Assembly (NCBI GenBank): GCA_903852755.1
Contig: CAINRS010000139.1
Span: 1-64,000, forward strand
Length of the DNA stretch: 64,000 bases
Origin: an uncultured Actinomycetes bacterium
Lineage (GTDB): Bacteria > Actinomycetota > Acidimicrobiia > Acidimicrobiales > Microtrichaceae
Reading direction: 5' to 3'
Shown in pieces: positions 26,854 through 34,316 of this stretch. Both the position numbers and the translations under genes were made by a program. The notes beneath the pieces are model-generated. The model saw nothing but the letters and a program-made list of their open reading frames with translations, had not been told where the DNA came from and searched no databases. Within the stretch, counting starts at the first letter, position 1, and each line of letters opens with the position of its first letter.

Positions 26854-28373
26854 CGCCCGCGCTCCCCTCGGCCCGTCCGTACCCGGGTGAGTCCGGTCGT
26901 GGCGAGGCCGCCGACGAGCAGTCCGAGACCGACGAGGACAGGTGCGATCGGGGTGCCGCCGGTGACGGCGAGCCGGGTGCCCGAGCCGGCCACGACCCCG
27001 GAACCAGCCGGCGTCCGCGTGACGGAGACACCGAGCACGGCCGCCGTCGTCGGGACGCTGCTGGCGGGAGCGGTGCTCGAGGTGTCGGTGCTGATCGGGA
27101 CGGTGCTCTTCGGGACGGTGCTGGCCGGAATCGCGGTGTTCGGGACGGTGCTGCTCGGAACGGTGCCGGTCGGGCTCGTGGTGGTGGGGGAGGTGGGGAC
27201 GGTGCTCGTCGTCGGGGTCGTGTCGCACGGTGCCCCGGTCCCGGGCGCTGCGGCGCCGGCCGATCCGATGGGGACGGTCGTGAACGCCAGCAGCGCCTGG
27301 GAGGTGCTGCGACGGAACTGGTCACGTGCGGTCGCCGGGATACCGGTGGCGGCCGCGGCCTGGGCTGCAGCGGTGAACGCCACGGCGCCGACGTCGGTCG
27401 CCCCGGCACCGCAACCGAGCTGCCGTGCGACGATCCACGCCCGGGCACGCGCCGCCGCCTCGGTGCGGCCGCCGATGGTGAACGCAGCAGCGGCGAGTCC
27501 CGTCGAGTTGGCGTTCGCCACGGCTCCGGGACCGGAGCTCGCCAGTGACCCGTCGGCCTGTTGTGCCCGCTCCAGCCAGTCGAGCGCCCGCGTGGTCGTC
27601 GAATCCGGGGAGCCGTTCGCCTCCAGGAGCGCGAGCACCGACAGCGCCGTGGTGTCGGCATCGGCCGAGACGTCGCTCGTGCAGCCCCGGCCGCCGGTCA
27701 GGAAGAGCCGGAACCCTCCCGCGGGACACTGCTGGGCGATCAGGAAGGAGACGGCGCTCCCCGGCGTGGAGCCGGACCGGGCGAGCGCCAGCACGCCGAG
27801 CGCCTGGGTGAAGGAGTTCGATCGATCCGCCAGTGTCGGTGCCGCCGCAGGTGGGAGGTCGCGCAACCGGCCGTCGTCGGTCGCCCCCGGCGCGTCGACC
27901 CGGCGTCCGAGCAGCAGGTCGACGAGGTCCTCACCCCCGAGGTCGCCGGGGTCACCGCCGCGGGCGACGGCGAGGAGCACGAGCTTGGCCGTTCCTCCAG
28001 CGAGGACCTGCCCGGGCCCACCGGGTCGCACCGAGGTGTCCGGTCGGTCGAACAGTCGCTGCGCCAGCCGGCCCGCTGCGGTGGGGTGACGGCCCGTGGC
28101 GGTCAGGGCCAGCGCCGCGTCGGCGGCGAGTCCCGGATCGGGCGCGCCGCCGGTCGTGATGGTGTCGTCGCTGATCTCGCCGACGAGCCAGCGGGCCGCC
28201 CGGTCGGCCGGGCCGGGCGGTGGCAGCGGCTCCGCAGCGGCGAGGGGTGTCACGAACGGACCGGCCGGGATCACCGACCCGGCCAGGAGTGAGGCGGAGG
28301 CGGCCAGGACGACGGCCACAGCGGTGGCGAGCGGGCGCCGCCGGGGCGCGCCGGGTGAGCCTGCGGCCAGCAC
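26850..28373 (-). CDS. Surface alpha/alpha-barrel protein (prenyltransferase/transcobalamin alpha-domain-like) with LAxTG sorting signal
   Basis: About 507 residues. Signal region with hydrophobic core ATAVAVVLAASASLLAG, then about 330 residues of helical repeats (LAADAALALTATG, NSFTQALGVLALARSG, DTTALSVLALLEANG, NSTGLAAAAFTIGG) of the kind shared by terpene cyclases and the alpha domain of intrinsic factor. Cyclase active-site DxDD is not evident. A Thr/Ser/Pro stalk (about 385-450) carries near-repeats of STVP. The end has LAVTG (bases 26958-26972), a hydrophobic stretch and an Arg-rich tail, fitting class E sortase anchoring. First gene of the ECF operon. GTG 28373 is preferred over TTG 28409, which coincides with a -35-like TTGACC. 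Confidence 0.72.
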   Translation of the reverse strand: MLAAGSPGAPRRRPLATAVAVVLAASASLLAGSVIPAGPFVTPLAAAEPLPPPGPADRAARWLVGEISDDTITTGGAPDPGLAADAALALTATGRHPTAAGRLAQRLFDRPDTSVRPGGPGQVLAGGTAKLVLLAVARGGDPGDLGGEDLVDLLLGRRVDAPGATDDGRLRDLPPAAAPTLADRSNSFTQALGVLALARSGSTPGSAVSFLIAQQCPAGGFRLFLTGGRGCTSDVSADADTTALSVLALLEANGSPDSTTTRALDWLERAQQADGSLASSGPGAVANANSTGLAAAAFTIGGRTEAAARARAWIVARQLGCGAGATDVGAVAFTAAAQAAAATGIPATARDQFRRSTSQALLAFTTVPIGSAGAAAPGTGAPCDTTPTTSTVPTSPTTTSPTGTVPSSTVPNTAIPASTVPKSTVPISTDTSSTAPASSVPTTAAVLGVSVTRTPAGSGVVAGSGTRLAVTGGTPIAPVLVGLGLLVGGLATTGLTRVRTGRGERGR

Positions 28374-28379
28374 CCGACC

Positions 28380-28409
28380 ATCCCACCGGGTGCCGGGCGG
28401 CCGGGTCAA
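28380..28409 (-). promoter_or_regulatory. Putative promoter of the ECF/surface-protein operon
   Basis: On the minus strand: TTGACC (28409-28404), an 18-base spacer and TGGGAT (28385-28380), which ends six bases before GTG 28373. The -35 is good; the -10 lacks the usual A at position 2, so the promoter may need help or be weak. Confidence 0.4.
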
Positions 28410-28430
28410 CGCCGACGTGCGGTGGTCATT

Positions 28431-28490
28431 GGGTGCGACAGGTCCGGGTGCGACGGGTCCGGGTGCGACGGGTCCGGGTGCGACAGGTCC
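28431..28490. repeat. Four perfect 15-bp direct repeats between divergent promoters (candidate operator)
   Basis: GGGTGCGACRGGTCC occurs four times end to end at 28431, 28446, 28461 and 28476; only the R position varies (A, G, G, A). The array fills most of the space between the B12-domain regulator and the ECF operon, ending four bases from the regulator's expected -35 position and 22 bases from the operon's -35. B12-binding CarH regulators bind several direct repeats as a tetramer, so this could be the operator. Similar-sized arrays elsewhere warn that it may instead be a chance minisatellite. Confidence 0.6.
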
Positions 28491-28516
28491 GTGGGGTCGC
28501 CTCCGGGGCCCACGGC

Positions 28517-28522
28517 TACCAT
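28517..28522 (+). promoter_or_regulatory. -10 box for a leaderless mRNA (TACCAT)
   Basis: TACCAT ends six bases before GTG 28529 of the regulator gene. The -35 position (about 28494-28499) has no TTGACA-like sequence and touches the end of the direct-repeat array, as expected if a bound protein controls initiation. Confidence 0.6.
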
Positions 28523-28528
28523 CGAGAC

Positions 28529-29368
28529 GTGGCGATGAACCTCAAGCAGGTGGCGCAGCGCCTCGGGGTCCACTACACGACCGCGTACCGCTGGGTCCGG
28601 ACCCACCAGCTCGAGGCCGACCGCACCTCGACCGGCTGGGAGGTCACCGAGGCACAGCTCCGCCGGTTCGAGGCGTCCCGGCGTCCCGACGGCCCGGTGC
28701 GGCGCTCCCGGGTGGCGTGGTCCGACCGGCTCCGCCCCGCCCTGGAGCGTGGTGACGAGGTGGCAGCGTGGCGGGTGCTCGAGGATGCGCTCCGCTCCGG
28801 CATGGAGCCGGAGGCGTGCTACCTCGACGTCCTGGTGGAGGCGCTCCGCTCGCTGCCGGCCGAGGGGGACCACGTCGACGGGTACCTGGCGGCTGCAGTG
28901 GCCGACCGGATCGTGGCCCGTCTCGGTGCCCGGCTGCGCCGTCCGGGGCGGACGCGGGGGACCGTCGTCGTCGCGGCGCCCCTGGGGGAACGTCACTCCC
29001 TGTCGACCTCGATCCTCGCCGACCTGATCCGGCTCCGCGGGGTGGCCTGTACCGAGCTCGGTGTCGACGTGCCGCCCGAGGTCGTCGTCGCCGCCGCCCG
29101 TTCGGCCCGCAACCTGCGACTCGTGGCGCTCGCCGTGAGCGGCGCCGACCACCTCGGCTCGGTGGCCCTGACCACCGCACGGCTCCGCGCCGAGCTCCCC
29201 GACGTCGTGGTGCTCGTCGGCGGCCCGGGTGTCCTCAACGACGACGTCGCCGGCATGGTCGGTGCCGACCGCTGGGCCTCGGACCTGCGCGAGGCGGTCG
29301 CCGTGGTCGACTCGGTCGTCGATGCGCCCCGACCACGCCGACGTGCGGCGCACGACGCCCGTGGCTGA
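28529..29368 (+). CDS. HTH regulator with C-terminal B12-binding domain
   Basis: A 279-residue protein in three parts. Residues 3-55 form an excisionase/MerR-like HTH (LKQVAQRLGVHYTTAYRWVR, then a wing ending TGWEVTEAQL). Residues 65-140 are helical, in the place of the four-helix cap of CarH. Residues 144-262 form a Rossmann domain with GERHSLS (153-159) matching the D/ExHxxG cobalamin loop, His 156 being the expected cobalt ligand, then AVSG and VVLVGG in the positions that contact the cobalamin tail. The CarH cap signature W-x9-EH is missing. It is divergent from the ECF operon and heads its own operon. A cobalamin-responsive repressor is the natural reading; not proven. Confidence 0.8.
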   Translation: MAMNLKQVAQRLGVHYTTAYRWVRTHQLEADRTSTGWEVTEAQLRRFEASRRPDGPVRRSRVAWSDRLRPALERGDEVAAWRVLEDALRSGMEPEACYLDVLVEALRSLPAEGDHVDGYLAAAVADRIVARLGARLRRPGRTRGTVVVAAPLGERHSLSTSILADLIRLRGVACTELGVDVPPEVVVAAARSARNLRLVALAVSGADHLGSVALTTARLRAELPDVVVLVGGPGVLNDDVAGMVGADRWASDLREAVAVVDSVVDAPRPRRRAAHDARG

Positions 29369-30347
29369 CGTCGATCCCGTCGACCCGCAGTTCCAGTTCC
29401 TCGTCGAGGTGATGGCGGGGATGACGATCGACGACGACTCGCTCGCCGACCAGCGGGCGGCGTTCGAGGCGCTCTCGGTCTCGCTGCCGCCGCCTGAGAT
29501 CCCCGGGCTCCTCGTCGAGGACCGGCGGGTCCCGGGTGCCGTCGGTGCTCCCGAGGTCGGCGTCCGCCTGTACCGGATGGAGGATCCGGATCGGTCTGCG
29601 GGGGTCGGGTCGCCGACACCCGGTCTGCTCCTGATCCACGGCGGGGGGATGGTCCTCGGCGGACCGAACGCGTGCGACCTGCTCGCACGGCACCTCGTGT
29701 CCCACCTGCGGTGGCCGGTGGTGTCGGTCGACTACCGGCTCGCTCCCGAGGTGCCCTACCCGGGCCCGCTCGACGACTGCGCCGCAGCGCTCGAGTGGTT
29801 CGTCGGGGCGGCGGAGGACCTCGGTGTGGACCCGCAGCGGATCGGCGTGGTGGGCGAGAGCGCCGGCGGCGGTCTGGCTGCGGGGCTGGCACTCCGCTGC
29901 CGCGACAGCGGTGGGCCGCGCGTCGCCTGCTCGGTGCTGATCTACCCGATGCTCGACGACCGGACCGTGCTGCGACCCGATCCCCGGCCCCACGTCGGCG
30001 GCGACGTGTGGACGCCCGAGTTGAACCGCTACGCGTGGGGCGCCTACCTGAGAGCCGACCCGGGTTCGGACGGCGTGTCCGAGCAGGCTGCGCCCGCCCG
30101 GGCGGTCGAGCTGTCCGGACTGCCGCCGACGGTGGTCACGGTGGGTGCGCTCGACCTCTTCCTCGACGAGGACGTCGAGTACGCACGCAGGCTCGCACTG
30201 GCGGGGGTGCCCGTCGAGCTCCACGTGTTCCCCCGGACGCCGCACGGTTTCGCCGGGCTCGTCGACGTGGCTCCCCTCGCCGGTGAGCACGCACTGGTGT
30301 TGATCGAGGCCCTCCGGAGGGAACTCGGGGGCACGTCGGTAGCGTGA
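29361..30347 (+). CDS. Alpha/beta hydrolase, hormone-sensitive lipase family
   Basis: A 328-residue esterase. Oxyanion motif HGGGM (near residue 93), nucleophile elbow GESAGG (near 171), an acid in VGALDLFLDE and the final catalytic His in PRTPHGF are present, so the triad is complete. HSL-family enzymes hydrolyse short to medium acyl esters. The start overlaps the regulator's stop by 8 bp (GTG 29361; an earlier GTG at 29343 is possible), indicating translational coupling. Its place between a B12-domain regulator and a FIST sensor is unusual and gives no clear substrate. Confidence 0.87.
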   Translation: MADVDPVDPQFQFLVEVMAGMTIDDDSLADQRAAFEALSVSLPPPEIPGLLVEDRRVPGAVGAPEVGVRLYRMEDPDRSAGVGSPTPGLLLIHGGGMVLGGPNACDLLARHLVSHLRWPVVSVDYRLAPEVPYPGPLDDCAAALEWFVGAAEDLGVDPQRIGVVGESAGGGLAAGLALRCRDSGGPRVACSVLIYPMLDDRTVLRPDPRPHVGGDVWTPELNRYAWGAYLRADPGSDGVSEQAAPARAVELSGLPPTVVTVGALDLFLDEDVEYARRLALAGVPVELHVFPRTPHGFAGLVDVAPLAGEHALVLIEALRRELGGTSVA

Positions 30348-31558
30348 ACGTGGCCGACGGTGGAACGACGGAGGTGGTGGACGTGGCTGACGGTGCGGAC
30401 GGTGGACGGTGGGTCGGTGCCGGAGGGTCGACGACCCCGGACGTCACCGCTGCGGTCGACGAGGCCCTGGCCTCCGCCCTGCAGGGGCGGGCGCCGTCGC
30501 TGGTGGTCGCCTTCGTCTCGCCCGTCTACCCGCTCGACCGCGTGGCCGAGGTGCTCGCCGACCGGCTCGGCGAGGTCCCGGTGCTCGGCTGTTCGACCGC
30601 CGGTGAGGTCGCCACGTCCGGGGTGAGCGACTCGGGAATGGTCCTGTGGGCCATCGGCGGTGCCGGCTTCGACGTCGCCGTGGGCTTCGGCGAGGGCGAC
30701 GAGGAGGGGCTCCGTGCCGCAGCCGCCGAGGCCGCCGGCTGCGCCCTCACCGTCGAGCAGCAGGCCAGTCAGGTGCTGGTACTGCTCGCCGACGGGCTCT
30801 GCGGGAACCAGGTCGAGGTGGTCCGCGGTGCCTACTCGGTGGTCGGCGCCGCCGTTCCGCTCGTGGGTGGTAGCGCAGGTGACGACCTGGCGATGGAGCG
30901 GACGCAGGTCCTGTCGGGCACGGTCGCGACCTCCGAGGCGGTGGTGGCCGCGGCGATCAGCTCGCCGGCTCCGATCGGGATCGGTGTGGCCCACGGCTGG
31001 CGGGAGGTGGGCGACCCGATGCTCGTGACGGCGAGCGACGAGGTGATCGTCGAGACCCTCGACGACCGGCCGGCGCTCGACGTGTACCTCGACGCATTCG
31101 GCGCGCCGGACGAGGTGCGCGCCGACGAGACGCAGTTCGTCGAGTTCGCGGTCACCCGACCGCTCGGACTCGTCCGCAGGGGGCGGACCGAGGTCCGCTA
31201 CGTGGCCGGAGCCGACTACGGGCGCCGGACGCTGCGCTGCATCGCCGAGGTGCCCCAGGGGGCGGCGGTCCACCTGCTCGAGGGAGACGAGGCGACGGTG
31301 CTCGACGCCACCGACGCGGCGTGCGCGGCTGCGGTCGACGGGCTCGAGGGCCGGCCGCCCATCGGCGTGCTCGCGTTCGACTGCGTCGCCCGACGGTCCG
31401 TGCTCGCCGAGGGCGGCGTGCAGGTCGAACTCGACCGCATCTCGGCGGCGACCGGCGGGGTGCCGGTGGCCGGTTTCTACACCTACGGCGAGATCGCCCG
31501 GACGAGCGGCTCCGGGGGGTTCCACAACCAGACGCTGGTGGTCGTCGCCTTCGCATGA
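30344..31558 (+). CDS. FIST domain sensor protein
   Basis: A 404-residue protein with FIST_N (about 45-235) and FIST_C (about 240-385) domains. Typical blocks are VPVLGCSTAGEV near residue 83, VPLVGGSAGDD near 175, and GVPVAGFYTYGEIAR near the end, where the last is the hallmark of FIST_C. FIST proteins are thought to bind small ligands such as amino acids and pass signals to partner output domains. Here the partner is encoded in the next gene, whose ATG overlaps the FIST stop (ATGA). No membrane helices, so a cytoplasmic sensor. GTG 30344 overlaps the previous stop; GTG 30350 is an alternative. Confidence 0.9.
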   Translation: MNVADGGTTEVVDVADGADGGRWVGAGGSTTPDVTAAVDEALASALQGRAPSLVVAFVSPVYPLDRVAEVLADRLGEVPVLGCSTAGEVATSGVSDSGMVLWAIGGAGFDVAVGFGEGDEEGLRAAAAEAAGCALTVEQQASQVLVLLADGLCGNQVEVVRGAYSVVGAAVPLVGGSAGDDLAMERTQVLSGTVATSEAVVAAAISSPAPIGIGVAHGWREVGDPMLVTASDEVIVETLDDRPALDVYLDAFGAPDEVRADETQFVEFAVTRPLGLVRRGRTEVRYVAGADYGRRTLRCIAEVPQGAAVHLLEGDEATVLDATDAACAAAVDGLEGRPPIGVLAFDCVARRSVLAEGGVQVELDRISAATGGVPVAGFYTYGEIARTSGSGGFHNQTLVVVAFA

Positions 31559-33372
31559 GTGGACCCGATCCCGAGCGGCACCCGGCCTGGGCGCTCCACG
31601 TCCTGACCGAGGTGCTCTCGTCGCTCTCGGCCGCCGACGGACGATCGGTGGAGCGGGCCGCCGAGCGGGTCGCCGAGTCGCTCGACGCCGAGGTGGTGCT
31701 CGCGCTGCGGGACGGTCAGGTCGTGGCCTCCGCAGGCCTCACCGCCGACGACCGTGCGGCGCTCGTGGACTCGGCCGTCGAACAGCCGAGTTCGCTGGAG
31801 TTCCCGATCGGACCGACGGGTTCCGGCCGGATCGACCTGTGCTGGTCACCGCTCGAGGGCGACGACGTGCTCGTCGTCGGGCGGTTCGGTGGCTCCTTCG
31901 ACCTCGAGGAGCGGTCGCTGCTGCGCTCGATCGGACGGGCGCTGGCGCTCAACCTCCGGGTGCTCGACGCGCTCGACGCCGAGCGCTCTGCCCGGCGGGA
32001 ACTCGACGACGCGCTCGACGTCGTCACCCACCGGGCGACCCACGACCCGCTGACCGGTCTGCCGGGCCGCGAGCTCCTCCTCGAGCGGCTCGACCGGAGA
32101 CTGCTCGAGGCGGAGCCGGCGCGGCGGCACCAGGTGTTCGTGCTGTTCATCGACGTGGACCGCTTCAAGCAGGTCAACGACGTGCACGGTCACGCCGTCG
32201 GCGACCTGTACCTGCGGGCGATCGCCGTCCGCCTGAACGACTTCGCTGCGCCGGACGAGATCTGCGCCCGACTGGCGGGGGACGAGTTCGTGCTGATGAC
32301 CGTGCGACCGTCGCTCGAGGCGGCCCGGCAGGTCGCCGACTCGTTGCTCGCCGAGCTGGTCGCTCCCGTCGACCTGGACGGCCACGTCCTCGTGCCGTCG
32401 GTGTCGGTCGGGCTCGCCCAGGGAACCCCGGGGTACCGGGCCGAGGCGCTGATCGACGACGCCGACCTGGCGATGTACCGGGCCAAGCAGGAGGGTCGGG
32501 GCCGGGTCGTCGTGTTCGACCCGGCGCTGCGCCTCGAGACCGAGCGTCGGGCCCAGGTCGAGGCCGACCTCCGTCACGCCGTCCGTTCGGTCGGAGGCTT
32601 GGTCCCGTACTACCAACCGGTGGTCAACATGGTCACCGGGGGTGTGGTCGGTTTCGAGGCGCTCGTGCGCTGGGTCCACCCGGAGCGGGGACTCGTCCCG
32701 CCGGACGAGTTCGTGCCGGTCGCCGAGGAGACGGGCCTCATCGTCGAGATCGACTCCCGCATGCTCCGGGCGGCGTGCGCACAGGTCGCCGAGTGGCGGC
32801 GACGCCCGGGATGGGAGCACCTCACGGTGTCGGTCAACTCCTCCGCACGTTCCTTCGCCGACCCCGGTCTCCCCGCCAGGGTGGCCGAGGCGCTCGAGCT
32901 GTCCGGACTGCCGCCGTCGGCGCTGCTGCTCGAACTGACCGAGACCGTGCTCATGGACGAGTCCCGGTCGGGCGAGCAGATGCGAGAGCTCGTCGACCTG
33001 GGGATCCGACTGGCGGTGGACGACTTCGGCACCGGGTTCTCGTCGCTGCGGTACCTGCGGGAGTTCCCCGTCGCCGTGCTGAAGGTCGACCGGTCGTTCG
33101 TGGACGCCCTCGAGGGGACGGGTGACGTGATCGTGCGGACGGTGGTCGGTCTGGCCGAGTCGCTCGGCCTCGCCGTCACCGCCGAGGGAGTGGAGACCGA
33201 GCAGCAGCGGGAGCGACTGGTCGAGCTCGGCTGCGGGTACGCACAGGGGTACCTGTTCGGCCGACCCGCCGACGCCGACGCTGCGACGTCCGCGCTCCTC
33301 GGCTCGGTCGAGGTCTCCTCGCCGGGGGCCGACCGCGACGGATCGGTCGGCGCTCCCTCCAGCAGTCGGTAG
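31555..33372 (+). CDS. GGDEF-EAL c-di-GMP protein
   Basis: A 605-residue cytoplasmic protein. An N-terminal GAF-like segment (about 5-145) is followed by a GGDEF domain (about 155-325) whose signature reads AGDEF, a variant found in some active cyclases. The EAL domain (about 345-590) keeps EALVRW, VNSS, LTETVLMD, DDFGTGFSSL, LKVDRSFV and AEGVET, so the phosphodiesterase catalytic set looks complete. It probably makes or degrades c-di-GMP according to the FIST partner and its own N-terminal domain. Last gene of a four-gene overlapping set that begins with the B12-domain regulator. Confidence 0.9.
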   Translation: MSGPDPERHPAWALHVLTEVLSSLSAADGRSVERAAERVAESLDAEVVLALRDGQVVASAGLTADDRAALVDSAVEQPSSLEFPIGPTGSGRIDLCWSPLEGDDVLVVGRFGGSFDLEERSLLRSIGRALALNLRVLDALDAERSARRELDDALDVVTHRATHDPLTGLPGRELLLERLDRRLLEAEPARRHQVFVLFIDVDRFKQVNDVHGHAVGDLYLRAIAVRLNDFAAPDEICARLAGDEFVLMTVRPSLEAARQVADSLLAELVAPVDLDGHVLVPSVSVGLAQGTPGYRAEALIDDADLAMYRAKQEGRGRVVVFDPALRLETERRAQVEADLRHAVRSVGGLVPYYQPVVNMVTGGVVGFEALVRWVHPERGLVPPDEFVPVAEETGLIVEIDSRMLRAACAQVAEWRRRPGWEHLTVSVNSSARSFADPGLPARVAEALELSGLPPSALLLELTETVLMDESRSGEQMRELVDLGIRLAVDDFGTGFSSLRYLREFPVAVLKVDRSFVDALEGTGDVIVRTVVGLAESLGLAVTAEGVETEQQRERLVELGCGYAQGYLFGRPADADAATSALLGSVEVSSPGADRDGSVGAPSSSR

Positions 33373-33408
33373 AGTCGGCCGCTGCGTCGGATCGACGAGG
33401 GGTGGGCG

Positions 33409-34230
33409 GTGGCAGGAGTGCAGGTGCGGATGGTCGTGAGCGACGTCGACGGCACGCTGCTCGACGCCGACCGTCGGCTCCGGCCAGCGACACTCGGGGT
33501 CGCTGCGGCACTGCACGACGCGGGCATCCTCCTGGCACTCGTGAGCAGTCGTCCGCCCAGGGGCATGGCCATGTTCGTCGACCCGCTCGGCCTGACCGCC
33601 CCGCTCACCGGGTTCAACGGGGCGGCGACGGTCACCCCGACCATGCGGCCGCTCTGCGAGACCCCGATCCCCGCACCGGTCGCCGCGACGGTGCTCGACG
33701 CCCTGGTCGACACGCCGGTCTCCCTGTGGGCGTTCGAGGGTTCCCGCTGGTTCGTGTCGGACCCCGACGGTCCGCGGGTGCTGCACCACGCCGCCGACGT
33801 GGGCTACGAACCCGAGGTGGTCGACGACGTCACGGCTGCAGTCGCCGACCGCTCGGTGACGAAGCTCGTCGCAGTGAGCGACGACCACGACGCGGTGGCG
33901 ACGGCCGAGCGCCGGGTGCGCTCGGCGTGCGGTGGCTCGGTGTCGGCCACCCGCAGTCAGGCGTGCTACCTCGACGTGACGGATGCGGCGGCCGACAAGG
34001 GCGCCGCCGTGCGGTGGCTGTGCGGTGAGCTCGACGTGCCGGCCGAGGCAGTCCTCGCGATCGGTGACGGGGCCAACGACGAGGCCATGTTCCGGGTGGC
34101 GGGCACGGGTGTCGCCATGGGGAACGCCCATTCCGACGTCCGGGCGGTGGCCGACGTGGTCACCGGTGCCAACTCCGACGACGGTTGGGCCGATGCCGTC
34201 GATCGCCTCGTGCTCACCGGCCTGACCTGA
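33409..34230 (+). CDS. HAD-IIB (Cof-type) phosphatase
   Basis: A 273-residue HAD hydrolase. Motif I SDVDGTLLD is near residue 11, motif II Ser in LVSSRP near 46, the Lys in ADKGAAV near 202, and motif III/IV IGDGANDEAMF near 222-232. A cap of the C2B type lies between. Cof-type enzymes dephosphorylate sugar phosphates, flavin precursors or similar compounds. It precedes the sugar phosphate operon with only the repeat array between, so a sugar phosphate substrate is plausible. Starts at GTG 33409, 33418 and 33424 and ATG 33430 are all possible; the first is given. Confidence 0.88.
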   Translation: MAGVQVRMVVSDVDGTLLDADRRLRPATLGVAAALHDAGILLALVSSRPPRGMAMFVDPLGLTAPLTGFNGAATVTPTMRPLCETPIPAPVAATVLDALVDTPVSLWAFEGSRWFVSDPDGPRVLHHAADVGYEPEVVDDVTAAVADRSVTKLVAVSDDHDAVATAERRVRSACGGSVSATRSQACYLDVTDAAADKGAAVRWLCGELDVPAEAVLAIGDGANDEAMFRVAGTGVAMGNAHSDVRAVADVVTGANSDDGWADAVDRLVLTGLT

Positions 34231-34303
34231 TCCGACCAGCACCGATCCGACCAGCACCGATCCGACCAGCACCGATCCGACCAGCACCGATCCGACCAGC
34301 ACT
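34229..34303. repeat. Five 15-bp tandem repeats upstream of tal
   Basis: GATCCGACCAGCACC is repeated five times from 34229 (units start at 34229, 34244, 34259, 34274 and 34289); only the last base of the final unit differs. The array begins inside the HAD gene's stop codon and ends two bases before AGGAGG, the ribosome binding site of tal at 34305-34310. It therefore forms nearly the whole spacer between the two genes. Confidence 0.9.
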
Positions 34304-34316
34304 CAGGAGGAACACC

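Noticed and set aside
28407-28409. TTG as start of the alpha/alpha-barrel protein
   Set aside because: TTG here is the first part of TTGACC at the proper distance for a -35, and GTG 28373 fits the leaderless pattern; the extra 12 residues add nothing to the signal peptide.
28374-28528. Cobalamin riboswitch upstream of the ECF operon
   Set aside because: I looked on both strands for the conserved B12 box and pairing elements; the space is short, filled by the 15-bp array, and the likely mRNA is leaderless, so there is no leader to hold an aptamer.
34229-34303. CRISPR array
   Set aside because: Units are 15 bp, directly adjacent and without unique spacers, and no cas genes are present. The same holds for the arrays at 28431 and 61148.
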